Below, in pieces: positions 1 through 6,022 of a DNA stretch of 7,770 nucleotides. The position numbers were made by a program, and so were the translations under genes. The DNA is taken from positions 1-7,770 of the forward strand of contig JAIRSB010000130.1 in assembly GCA_031255655.1 (NCBI GenBank), given 5' to 3'. This DNA comes from Spirochaetaceae bacterium. Its GTDB lineage: Bacteria > Spirochaetota > Spirochaetia > Treponematales > Breznakiellaceae. The notes beneath the pieces were generated by a model. That model made no database searches and was not told where the DNA came from. It was given only the letters and a program-made list of their open reading frames with translations. Each line of letters opens with the position of its first letter. The stretch's first letter is position 1.

Positions 1-600
1 CGAGTGCGTCCAAGCGGCGAATCAAATCGAGAAGCCTTGTTTCTTAGCGCAGATGCCGGAATTCTGCGCGCCTTTGTTTACGGCGGACCTAAAAGTAAAC
101 TGCGTTCCTACGTTTCGCAGTTCCATTCCGGCGGGCTTTATCTGTATCACGATCCGGTGCGGGATTCTTATAAGGTAACGGATTTCGATGTGCGTAGCTG
201 GCGTCCCGGTATCAGGGAAGATTATGACAGGACGATGGCCGCTGCCGCCATATCTGAGACTATCCTTGCCGGTTATGGCGGCGGCTGCAATTGGGGCGCT
301 GCGCTCGATATGGCGAACGCTTCGCTTGACGCGGTGGAAATGGTTGACGGGCTTGACGCATTGCGCGTTTTAGTGCATTTCTTTTGGAATTGGGCGGAGC
401 TGAACGGGATTCACAGCGGGGAACACCTCCGCTCTCTTTCCTCCTCCGCCCTTCGCTGGCTCGAAGCGAGTTCCACTATACCCGCCTCCGAAATCTGCTC
501 TTTAGGTTTGGACAGCGCGTCTCTCCTTGAAGCCAAGAATTTCTGCGCCGGATTAATCGCTTCCGCCATTGGACGCCGTTTGAAAAGCTGGGAATGGTGA
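1..600 (+). CDS. recO: DNA repair protein RecO, 3' part (5' end outside window)
   Basis: RecO is a cytosolic recombination mediator that works with RecR to load RecA on single-stranded DNA during gap repair. The frame is open from base 1. A GTG at base 4 is a possible start, but the protein there begins in the middle of the OB-fold (RPSGESNREALFLS, then VYGGPKSKLRSYVSQFHSG), so the real start is almost certainly upstream and this is a partial gene. The OB-fold is followed by a helical C-terminal domain with the pattern FFWNWAELNG and ends in a basic helix (IGRRLKSWEW). The CxxC zinc-finger pairs found in many RecO proteins are not visible; only scattered cysteines are present. The gene converges on the shikimate-kinase-like gene with 32 bases between the stops and no clear terminator. 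Assignment is by recalled family pattern, with good confidence. Confidence 0.85.
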   Translation, partial: RVRPSGESNREALFLSADAGILRAFVYGGPKSKLRSYVSQFHSGGLYLYHDPVRDSYKVTDFDVRSWRPGIREDYDRTMAAAAISETILAGYGGGCNWGAALDMANASLDAVEMVDGLDALRVLVHFFWNWAELNGIHSGEHLRSLSSSALRWLEASSTIPASEICSLGLDSASLLEAKNFCAGLIASAIGRRLKSWEW

Positions 601-632
601 TGTCCCGGCGCGGCGCGCTTTGATGGCAAAGG

Positions 633-1181
633 CTACGCACTAACACAAAGCTGGCTTAGGATTTCTCCGGCTATTTGGTGCGGAAACTTGTTTTCGCAAT
701 TGATAACAATCCGTGCAAGTTTTTTGTAGTCTTCGGCGCGGCGTTCATGTAGAAGCGCGTGGAACGCTTGCGGGTTTTCCACATTAAGGAAAGCCGGAAG
801 TGTTCCTGCATTTTTTATTCTATTCCATGCGGCGGCGGCGCTTAGTTCTAAATAAATGAACAAGACAGACGGGTTTTTAACAAGCGCCGTCAGCGCCACC
901 TTGTTATCGGTAAGCCCGCCTCCGGCGGCTACAATCAGGCCTTCGCCCGCGTTGAAAGCGATTTGCAAAGAGGCAATGGCTTCTGCCTCAGCCTTTTGGA
1001 AAATATCACGCCCCCGCTCGTAAAGCGAGTGGGGCGTAAGCCCCTCCCGTTCCTCAATAAGCGCATCCGTGTCAATAAACTTCCAGCCTAAGACCTCGCG
1101 CAATGCACACCCGACGCTGGATTTCCCGACATGTTTCGGGCCGGTTAGAACTAGCATAGCTGGCTTAACAAACGAAATCAT
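633..1181 (-). CDS. aroK: Shikimate kinase-like P-loop kinase
   Basis: The 182-residue protein has the shikimate kinase fold. It shows a Walker A loop GPKHVGKS at residues 14-21, the FIDTD motif at 35-39, a glycine triplet AAGGG at 85-89, a lid region near 121-135 and ERRAEDY at 146-152. Shikimate kinase phosphorylates shikimate with ATP in chorismate synthesis in the cytosol; size and motif order fit. Two substrate-contact positions look wrong for the family. The usual FRxxE is FQKAE (61-65), and the usual RPLL of the lid is TLPAFL (127-132). The substrate is therefore uncertain; a divergent AroK or a related small-molecule kinase are both possible. The ATG overlaps the ilvN stop as ATGA, so translation is probably coupled to ilvN. 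No other start is better supported. Confidence 0.78.
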   Translation of the reverse strand: MISFVKPAMLVLTGPKHVGKSSVGCALREVLGWKFIDTDALIEEREGLTPHSLYERGRDIFQKAEAEAIASLQIAFNAGEGLIVAAGGGLTDNKVALTALVKNPSVLFIYLELSAAAAWNRIKNAGTLPAFLNVENPQAFHALLHERRAEDYKKLARIVINCENKFPHQIAGEILSQLCVSA

Positions 1182-1675
1182 TCATTATTTGACAATGTGC
1201 GCGGCCCGCGTTCCAGCGCGACTAGTCCTGTGCGCGCCAACTCAAGGATGCCGTAAGGACGCAGCAGTTGAAGCAGTCCGTTTAGTTTATCGAAACTTCC
1301 GGTCGCTTCTATCGTTATGGTTGAGGATGATATGTCCACGACCCGTGAACGGAATATCGAGGCGACTTCCACTATCGCTGAGCGGTTTTTCTCGTTAGAC
1401 ATGACCTTAACAAGCAGGATTTCCCGTTTTATGCAGGAATCTTCAAGTTTGTGTATCGAAATGACATCCACAAGTTTTCCAAGCTGTTTCACAATCTGTT
1501 CAAGTACCGCATCATCTCCAAATACCGATATGGTCATGCGAGAAATGTCTTTGTCTTCCGTTTCGCCGACTGTCAGGCTGTCAATATTAAACCCGCGCCT
1601 GCTGAAAAGTCCGGCTACTCGGCTTAATGTGCCCGCTCTGTTTTCTACCAGAACAGCTAAAACATGCGCCTTCAT
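1178..1675 (-). CDS. ilvN: Acetolactate synthase small (regulatory) subunit
   Basis: This is the regulatory subunit of acetohydroxyacid synthase, the first common step of valine, leucine and isoleucine synthesis; it binds the catalytic subunit IlvB and confers valine feedback. From the chosen start the protein has 165 residues, matching the family (about 160-170). It has an N-terminal ACT domain (NRAGTLSRVAGLFSRRGFNI), the LSRMTI-type strand as ISRMTISVFGD, the KQLGKLVDV helix, and a C-terminal domain starting REILLVKV. G15, S18 and N30 align with the E. coli IlvH valine-resistance positions G14, S17 and N29, so valine inhibition should be intact. I chose the ATG at 1675 because a GGAGGA ribosome site lies 5 bases before it; ATGs at 1681 and 1690 are in frame but overlap that site. 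No ilvB is present: upstream lies an IS scar. Confidence 0.92.
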   Translation of the reverse strand: MKAHVLAVLVENRAGTLSRVAGLFSRRGFNIDSLTVGETEDKDISRMTISVFGDDAVLEQIVKQLGKLVDVISIHKLEDSCIKREILLVKVMSNEKNRSAIVEVASIFRSRVVDISSSTITIEATGSFDKLNGLLQLLRPYGILELARTGLVALERGPRTLSNNE

Positions 1676-1680
1676 CAACA

Positions 1681-1686
1681 TCCTCC
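1681..1686 (-). promoter_or_regulatory. Ribosome binding site of ilvN
   Basis: GGAGGA on the minus strand, 5 bases before the ATG at 1675. It decides the start in favour of MKAHVLAV and against the two in-frame ATGs further upstream, one of which (1690) lies 5' of the site. Confidence 0.7.
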
Positions 1687-1690
1687 GCAA

Positions 1691-1722
1691 ATAATACTGC
1701 GCAGATAATCCTTATTTGTCAA
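1691..1722 (-). promoter_or_regulatory. Possible ilvN-aroK promoter
   Basis: On the minus strand a perfect TTGACA (1722-1717) is followed by TATTAT (1696-1691). The spacer is 20 bases, longer than the usual 16-18, so this may be weak, need an activator, or be chance. It sits just past the dead IS1 segment. It is the only promoter-like sequence I see close to ilvN, which must otherwise be read through from xseA across about 1.2 kb of IS remains. Confidence 0.3.
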
Positions 1723-1789
1723 CGTCTCCGCCTATCATATTCAGGGCTGATGCATGCACTTTCTCATCAGAGATAAATTGATGTGGGTG

Positions 1790-1912
1790 AAAACCATTGT
1801 CACCAAATAATTCTCTGAAAAACTAAAAGTTAATCACAAGAGGGATAACGATTTTGTGCATACAACGGTCTTTGGAAAGGTGAATGCCTTTCGCACTAAT
1901 TGGTGGATACTA
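1790..1912 (-). pseudogene. IS1-family insB transposase, 3' end only
   Basis: The minus strand encodes the recognisable C-terminus of an IS1-type InsB in two phases. LVRKAFTFPK (about 1902-1870) corresponds to the family's RLVRKxIRFSK segment. MHKIVIPLVINF (1861-1826) is followed by a stop where a tryptophan is expected, then FFRELFG. One frameshift near 1862 and the in-frame TAG at 1825-1823 make it dead. The N-terminal and catalytic part of InsB is absent: the sequence runs directly into the end of the IS3-family remnant at 1913. A second copy of the same stretch (MHKIV...) occurs at 7320. IS1 terminal repeats and target duplications could not be identified with confidence. Confidence 0.6.
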
Positions 1913-2578
1913 TTAAGCGGACTTCCCTGAGTCAAACCCATCAGGGGAAACATAGTCAAGTACCAAATGCATCGGACTAAAGTCCGCCGTATCCGGTTGT
2001 AGTAGGCCGCCTCTATCGCCGGTATTGCCGTATGAACCGTTTCCATAACGGTCTCTTTCCCACCGTAAGATACATACGGTCAACCTTTTGACGTACACAG
2101 GTAGGTAATAGCGTACCGTTGGTACGACGACACTCGTTTCTTGCCCAGTCTTTCGACTCGGAATCCACGGTTTAATACGTTGTCGCACACCGGAAGTCCG
2201 CGATTCGAGTTAGTAGTGGGCATGAACTTCCGCCTACTACGGGCGTTCAAGTCCGTTTTCCCGAATCAAAGCGGCCGTTTTATTACGGTTTACCCATTTG
2301 CCGTAGGTCTGGCGCAACTATTCCTTCACGTGCGGGATCCCATACCAGTAGCGATGCCGCTGTTGTATCAGGCGTATCATGCCTGTCAGTTCCGCGGTGG
2401 CTTCCTTCCGTCACTCCGATACATCGTACTTAGTCCAGCGGTAGTAGGCGCTGTCGAACACCCCGAAAATTGCATGTCTTCCCTGATGTGGTATTCGTTC
2501 CGATGGCTACAGCATAAACCAGTACGACGTCACCGAGGCTATTCCTGCGTGAAGATGACAAGAACTAAAGTTCGTCCG

Positions 2579-2585
2579 CTTTTTT
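2579..2585 (-). other. Surviving A6G frameshift heptamer of the IS3 element
   Basis: AAAAAAG on the minus strand, read as CTA AAA AAG within the sequence encoding ILKK at the orfA end. In IS3-family elements this is the classic site for programmed -1 frameshifting that fuses OrfA to OrfB. Its presence at the right place relative to the EILKK motif supports the family assignment; it has no function in this dead copy. Confidence 0.6.
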
Positions 2586-2595
2586 AGAATTTCAT

Positions 2596-2755
2596 ACGTG
2601 AAGCTCCGCTTCACGCCGCCTCCCGCGCCTGCTGTATCCAGCGACGCAGCATTCTCATTTGTGCCCAAATCCAAAGCTATCCGGCTTACCGGCTTTTCTT
2701 TTTTTTCCGCAAGAGCCACTGCTTCGGCCTTGAACTCCTTAGTGTAATTTCTCCG
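2596..2755 (-). repeat. IS3 orfA core repeat, copy 1 (inverted to 7597-7756)
   Basis: This 160-base block pairs without indels with 7597-7756 on the plus strand. I count about 19 mismatches, near 88% identity. Both blocks contain the same missing dinucleotide after the LGTNEN codons and the same TGA ending the WIQQA(R/Q)EAA segment. Within copy 1, positions 2597-2615 form a perfect 8-base inverted repeat (CGTGAAGC / GCTTCACG) with a 3-base loop. In copy 2 this has one substitution that would still pair as G-U in RNA. Confidence 0.8.
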
Positions 2756-2772
2756 CTATTTACCACTCTTTT

Positions 2773-2868
2773 TCATCTTTCGGGACTGGAATACGTGTAA
2801 CAGTACGGGCAGTAGGCGTCAACCTCGACATAGTCATAGAAGAATTGAAATAAAGAGAAATAGGCCAT
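2773..2868 (-). other. Short ORF with a CPYC pair, possibly insA 5' remnant
   Basis: A 31-codon ORF lies just downstream of xseA. It contains VEVDAYCPYCYTYSSPER, and its TGA overlaps the orfA ATG as ATGA. I see no good ribosome site before its ATG at 2868. The CPYC pair followed by KKSGK in the next frame resembles the first zinc knuckle of IS1-family InsA (CPxC ... VKxGK). With the insB tail at 1790-1912 this would place the IS3 remnant inside an IS1 element. Alternatively it is the start of InsB, or meaningless open sequence. I would not call it an expressed gene. Confidence 0.3.
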
Positions 2869-2911
2869 TCAGCGGAATTATCGCTTTAGCAACGCAAATC
2901 CGCGGGTCCAT

Positions 2912-4117
2912 TCAGGATACTTCTGTGGATTTCACAAGCGCGTTTATCACGCCTTCCGCAGGTTGTATGCGCAGCGTGTCGCCGGTTTTGACATCGCTTG
3001 CGCGTTTTACAGTCCTGCCGGTACCAGCGTTCGTAACAAGGGATAATCCACGTTCCAGTATCAGGTTGGGGTTTGCTGCTTCCAAAGCGGCACGGGTAAG
3101 TTCCAAACGCCGGCGCATGGCGGCGGCGCGTTCGGCAGCGGCGTCCAGCAGAGCTTCCTTCGCGTCATCAAAGCGTAAAAGACGCGGCTGCAAAATGATG
3201 CGGAATTGTTGTTCCAGATAAGCGGAGCTGAACGGTTTAAGGCACAAGCGCGCCCGGGCTACGCGTGCCCGCATGATTTCGAGCATATTGTCCATTAAGA
3301 CCCGAATAGCACGCGCCGCTTCGAGTCGGTCTCCACTCACAAGTTCTGCGGCGGCGGACGGAGTCGGCGCGCGGAGATCGGCGGCAAAATCGCAAAGAGA
3401 CCAATCAATCTCGTGTCCCACGGCGCTTATAACCGGTATCTTGGACGCGGCGACTGCCCGGACGACACATTCCTCAGAAAACGGCAGCAAATCCTCCAGT
3501 GAACCCCCGCCACGTCCCACAATGAGCGTGTCGGCGATATTCCAGCGGTTAGCCTGCTCTATCCGTCGCGCTATGATGGGGGCGGCTTCCGCGCCTTGAA
3601 CAGGCGTAGGCAGTATAATCACGCGCAATCCGGCGGCGCGGCGGCGCAGTATATTAAGAATATCCTGCAAAGCCGCGCCGGAGGGTGAGCTTATCACCGC
3701 TACCGCGTCCGGGAAGCGCGGAATCGCCTGTTTTCGCTCCTCGTCAAAAAGCCCTTCCATGGCGAAAGCTCGTTTCCGCTCCTCCAGCATCGCTAGTATA
3801 TCGCCTGTGCCCGCCGGCTCAATGTTTTCGCATACGAGCTGATATGTACCGCGCAGCGCGTACACGGAAAGCCGTCCTTTGGCCCGTAGCAACATTCCGT
3901 CTTTGGGCGTAAAGGTGAGGCGTGAAAGACTGTTGCGGAACATCACCGCAGAAATCGCCGCTCCGGCATCTTTCAATGTGAAATAAAGGTGTCCGACGCT
4001 CGACGGCCTACAGTTGGACAGCTCCCCCTCCACGCATAGCTGCCCAAAGTTATCCTCCAGTTTGTGTTTTATTAGCTCCGTGAGTTCCGATACGGAAAAT
4101 TTCTCGCTGCCTGCCAT
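2912..4117 (-). CDS. xseA: Exodeoxyribonuclease VII large subunit
   Basis: XseA is the catalytic subunit of exonuclease VII, which degrades single-stranded DNA from both ends in the cytosol and normally works with several XseB subunits. The 401-residue protein has an N-terminal OB domain (FSVSELTELIKHKLEDNFGQ; VEGELSNCRPSSVGHLYFTL) and the exonuclease domain from about 130. That domain carries VISSPSGAALQDI, GRGGGSLEDLLPF at 201-213, and SAVGHEIDWSLCDFAADLRA with APTPSAAAEL at 231-259. An Arg/Ala-rich helical segment follows at about 262-345, then the C-terminal NPNLILERGLSLV and GDTLRI. It is shorter than the E. coli protein (about 456) mainly in the helical part. It starts 24 bases after the glycosyltransferase stop, so the two likely share a transcript. 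No strong ribosome site is visible. XseB does not follow it; IS remains do. Confidence 0.95.
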   Translation of the reverse strand: MAGSEKFSVSELTELIKHKLEDNFGQLCVEGELSNCRPSSVGHLYFTLKDAGAAISAVMFRNSLSRLTFTPKDGMLLRAKGRLSVYALRGTYQLVCENIEPAGTGDILAMLEERKRAFAMEGLFDEERKQAIPRFPDAVAVISSPSGAALQDILNILRRRAAGLRVIILPTPVQGAEAAPIIARRIEQANRWNIADTLIVGRGGGSLEDLLPFSEECVVRAVAASKIPVISAVGHEIDWSLCDFAADLRAPTPSAAAELVSGDRLEAARAIRVLMDNMLEIMRARVARARLCLKPFSSAYLEQQFRIILQPRLLRFDDAKEALLDAAAERAAAMRRRLELTRAALEAANPNLILERGLSLVTNAGTGRTVKRASDVKTGDTLRIQPAEGVINALVKSTEVS

Positions 4118-4141
4118 TGTCTAACTATGCCTTTGCTTCTT

Positions 4142-5272
4142 TCAAACGGATTCCTGAATGATTTGCAGAGTGCGCGCCGCGCAGATGTCCCAAGAAAAGT
4201 TTTTGGCGTGTTCTATCCCAGCCTCGCGGCAGCGTTTATAGAGTGCTGAATCGGAAGCGAGCGAAACCATGCGGTCAGCCATGTCTTCGTAGTCATGCGG
4301 GTCGAAGTAGAGCGCGGCGCGGCCTGCTGTTTCCGGCAAAGAGGCAGCGCGGGCGCAGGCTACAGGTACGCCGCTTGCCATGGCTTCCACCGCGCCTTGC
4401 CCGAAGCCTTCATAAAAAGAGGGAATGACAACCATGTCCGCTCCGGCGACAAGCTCTGGAAGGCTTTCCGAAGGGAAGGGGCCAGTGAAAAATATGTTAG
4501 CGCGCTGCTCCGACGCAAGCGCGAAATCTTTGATTCTTTTCGATCCTTTGCTGACGCTACCTGCAAAAACTAAGCGGTGCGGTAGTTTTGTTCGTTGTTT
4601 GAAAATTTCAAAAGCTCTGATTAAGCCAGCATGGTTCTTCACCGGATATTCAAGCCGCGCCGCGTAAAGTATATACGGCTGTTTGAAAGTGAACGGCTGA
4701 ATTCGCAGGATGCTTTCGTCATTGCGAGGGCGCGGATAAAACGCCTCGTGATCAACGCCGTTATGAACCACTTCAATGCATGTTTCTTTTACGCCGGCAG
4801 CCTCCATTAACTCCTGTTTGACCCAGTCGCTTACCGCGATGATGCTGTCGAGCCGCCGCAGCGAATTAGGGGTTATAAGGCGTAAAACCGTCCCTAAATG
4901 TTCCTTTGTCCGCCACGCACTCCAATAAGCTGACATATCATGCACCGTTCCGACTGTAGGGCACGGCGATTTTTCCGGGAGTCTGCGGTGCGCGGCAGGA
5001 AAAAAGCACACCGTATAGGCACGTTCCAGCGCGAATTTGGGATACTCAAAAATATGCCACAGCAGATTGGACATATCACCTGATACTCGACAGCGCGCCA
5101 CAAACTCCAAGCCTTTTTCCGCCGCTTCTTTGAATATGTAGCGGTCATATTCCCAGCCGAATAGCTCAAACAGTGCGCTCGAAAGCGAGATATGTTTGAG
5201 CATTTGCTGCAAGTAAACGCCAACACCCGAAATTCCGGCATTACAGCCGAAAGTATCAATACCTATTTTCAT
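4142..5272 (-). CDS. Glycosyltransferase family 4 (GT-B fold)
   Basis: The 376-residue protein is a retaining GT4-type glycosyltransferase that moves a sugar from a nucleotide donor to an unknown acceptor, probably at the cytosolic membrane face for envelope glycolipid or polysaccharide. The N-terminal Rossmann domain has MKIGIDTFG with a glycine-rich loop GISGVGVY (13-20) and VHDMSAYWS at 110-118. The linker region has IIAVSDWVKQEL and VVHNGVDHEAF (168-178). The C-terminal donor domain has ILYAARLEYPVKNH (201-214), VFAGS, and the EX7E motif in FYEGFGQGAVEAMASGVPV (E288 and E296), ending ETAGRAALYFDPHD. There is no signal peptide or membrane span. It is the first gene of a minus-strand unit with xseA and is transcribed divergently from the lipid kinase gene. 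The exact donor and acceptor cannot be read from the sequence. Confidence 0.9.
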   Translation of the reverse strand: MKIGIDTFGCNAGISGVGVYLQQMLKHISLSSALFELFGWEYDRYIFKEAAEKGLEFVARCRVSGDMSNLLWHIFEYPKFALERAYTVCFFPAAHRRLPEKSPCPTVGTVHDMSAYWSAWRTKEHLGTVLRLITPNSLRRLDSIIAVSDWVKQELMEAAGVKETCIEVVHNGVDHEAFYPRPRNDESILRIQPFTFKQPYILYAARLEYPVKNHAGLIRAFEIFKQRTKLPHRLVFAGSVSKGSKRIKDFALASEQRANIFFTGPFPSESLPELVAGADMVVIPSFYEGFGQGAVEAMASGVPVACARAASLPETAGRAALYFDPHDYEDMADRMVSLASDSALYKRCREAGIEHAKNFSWDICAARTLQIIQESV

Positions 5273-5326
5273 GTATAAAGTGTCCGCCTTCGGTGAACGC
5301 TTTTAGTCTAACTGGTTTTTTTAACA

Positions 5327-5356
5327 TATATAAGCACCCGTCTTGAAAAATAAAAA
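5327..5356 (-). promoter_or_regulatory. Possible promoter of the glycosyltransferase-xseA unit
   Basis: On the minus strand TATATA (5332-5327) could be a -10 element, with a weak TTTTTA (5356-5351) 18 bases upstream. It would start transcription about 50 bases before the ATG at 5272. Its -35 would lie next to the -35 of the divergent promoter, so the two could compete for polymerase. The -35 match is poor. Confidence 0.3.
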
Positions 5357-5371
5357 ATAGACTGATATACT
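5343..5371 (+). promoter_or_regulatory. Strong sigma70-type promoter of the lipid kinase-chrA operon
   Basis: TTGAAA (5343-5348) and TATACT (5366-5371) are separated by exactly 17 bases, close to the sigma70 consensus. Seven bases past the -10 puts the start of transcription near 5378, only about 3 bases before the ATG at 5381. The transcript would then be leaderless or nearly so, which fits the lack of any Shine-Dalgarno sequence before that ATG. Confidence 0.65.
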
Positions 5372-5380
5372 GTTACTATA

Positions 5381-6016
5381 ATGAAAAGTTTCAAAGCTAA
5401 AAAATCGTTTTCCGCGCTGGAGAGAGCGTCTCCTGTTATACAGGAATTAAAGAGCGAATGTGTCAGAAAAAGCATTCATTTTTTGATTGCTTTCACGCCG
5501 CTGTTAGCTGTTGCTGGGCGCGGTTTCGCGATACTTTCGCTTACGTTTGGGTTAATTCTTTATATTTATTTGGAAAGTCTGCGTCTTGCGGGTGTTGAGG
5601 TTCCGTTTTTTTCAAGCATTATTCGTAAAGCGTCAAGACCGCGCGACAACAATCGTTTCGTGCTGGGACCAGTAACGCTTGGTCTGGGCGCTTTGTTGTC
5701 GTTGTTATTTTTACCTGAGACTGCCGCAAATATCGCTATATACGCGCTTGCTTTCGGCGATGGTTTCGCGTCGTTAATAGGGCGCGTCTTTGGGCGTATG
5801 CGTCCGGCGTTTCTTTTAGGCAAAAGTCTTGAAGGTTCGGTCGCGTGTTTCTTTAGTGTGTTTATCGCGTCGTGGTATGTATGTGGCAATGTGGCTGTGT
5901 CTTTCGCGTCCGCCTCCGCTGCGACTGTGTGCGAGGCTTTGCCGCTTGAGGATTACGACAACATCGTGATACCGCTAGCTGCTGGTTTCGCCGCAAAATT
6001 TTGCATGGGATTGTAA
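5381..6016 (+). CDS. SEC59/DGK1/VTE5-family CTP-dependent lipid kinase
   Basis: This 211-residue membrane protein belongs to the family containing yeast dolichol kinase Sec59, diacylglycerol kinase Dgk1 and plant phytol kinase VTE5, which phosphorylate lipid alcohols using CTP. Family marks are ECVRKSIHF (26-34, the usual ELxRKxxH), ALAFGDGFASLIGRVFGR (122-139), GKSLEGSVACF (147-157) and EALPLEDYDNIVIPLA (185-200). Hydrophobic segments lie at about 32-48, 50-66, 95-112, 114-132, 152-170 and 194-209. The substrate in bacteria is unknown; an isoprenoid alcohol or diacylglycerol is plausible. It starts at the first ATG after a strong promoter, with almost no leader. It is followed after 6 bases by the chromate-transporter genes. 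The name 'phosphatidate cytidylyltransferase' is often applied to this family loosely. Confidence 0.85.
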   Translation: MKSFKAKKSFSALERASPVIQELKSECVRKSIHFLIAFTPLLAVAGRGFAILSLTFGLILYIYLESLRLAGVEVPFFSSIIRKASRPRDNNRFVLGPVTLGLGALLSLLFLPETAANIAIYALAFGDGFASLIGRVFGRMRPAFLLGKSLEGSVACFFSVFIASWYVCGNVAVSFASASAATVCEALPLEDYDNIVIPLAAGFAAKFCMGL

Positions 6017-6022
6017 TCCAGA

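Larger units (their letters stand above)
1913..2776 (-). pseudogene. Decayed IS3-family transposase (orfA-orfB)
   Basis: OrfA begins at the ATG at 2776. After MKKSGK comes an in-frame TAG, then RRNYTKEFKAEAVALAEKKE and the HTH region IALDLGTNEN. A phase change follows, and MLRRWIQQAREAA continues in another frame to a TGA. About 35 residues (the leucine-zipper part) appear deleted before the EILKK end (as YEILKK), where the A6G slippery heptamer survives at 2585-2579. OrfB fragments follow in several frames: DSAYYRWTKYDVSE, YGIPHVKE, AALIRENGLE, MPTTNSN (family MPTTNSNH), then AITYLCTSKG, where the catalytic Asp of the DITY motif reads Ala and the next Trp is TGA. A deletion of roughly 100 residues removes the other acidic catalytic residues before AAYYNRIRR and LDYVSPDGFD, with the stop at 1915-1913. 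It is thoroughly dead but clearly IS3 family. Confidence 0.82.

Noticed and set aside
601..632. GC-rich sequence between the convergent stops considered as a bidirectional terminator
   Set aside because: The GCGC-rich stretch does not fold into a clear long stem by eye and has no T-run on either side.
1691..1789. Looked for a leader peptide, attenuator or T-box before ilvN
   Set aside because: No run of branched-chain codons, no terminator-antiterminator pair and no T-box sequence was seen; only a possible -35/-10 pair with a long spacer.
2141..2587. A 148-codon open frame on the plus strand
   Set aside because: It lies opposite the decayed IS3 orfB, shows no family pattern, and the minus strand gives clear transposase fragments across the same bases.
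2597..2615. Perfect hairpin considered as a terminator for xseA
   Set aside because: No T-run follows the stem on either strand, and it lies in the coding part of the dead orfA, about 300 bases past the xseA stop.
4894..5259. A 121-codon minus-strand frame within the glycosyltransferase
   Set aside because: It is in another phase of a gene with full GT4 motifs and has no independent support.
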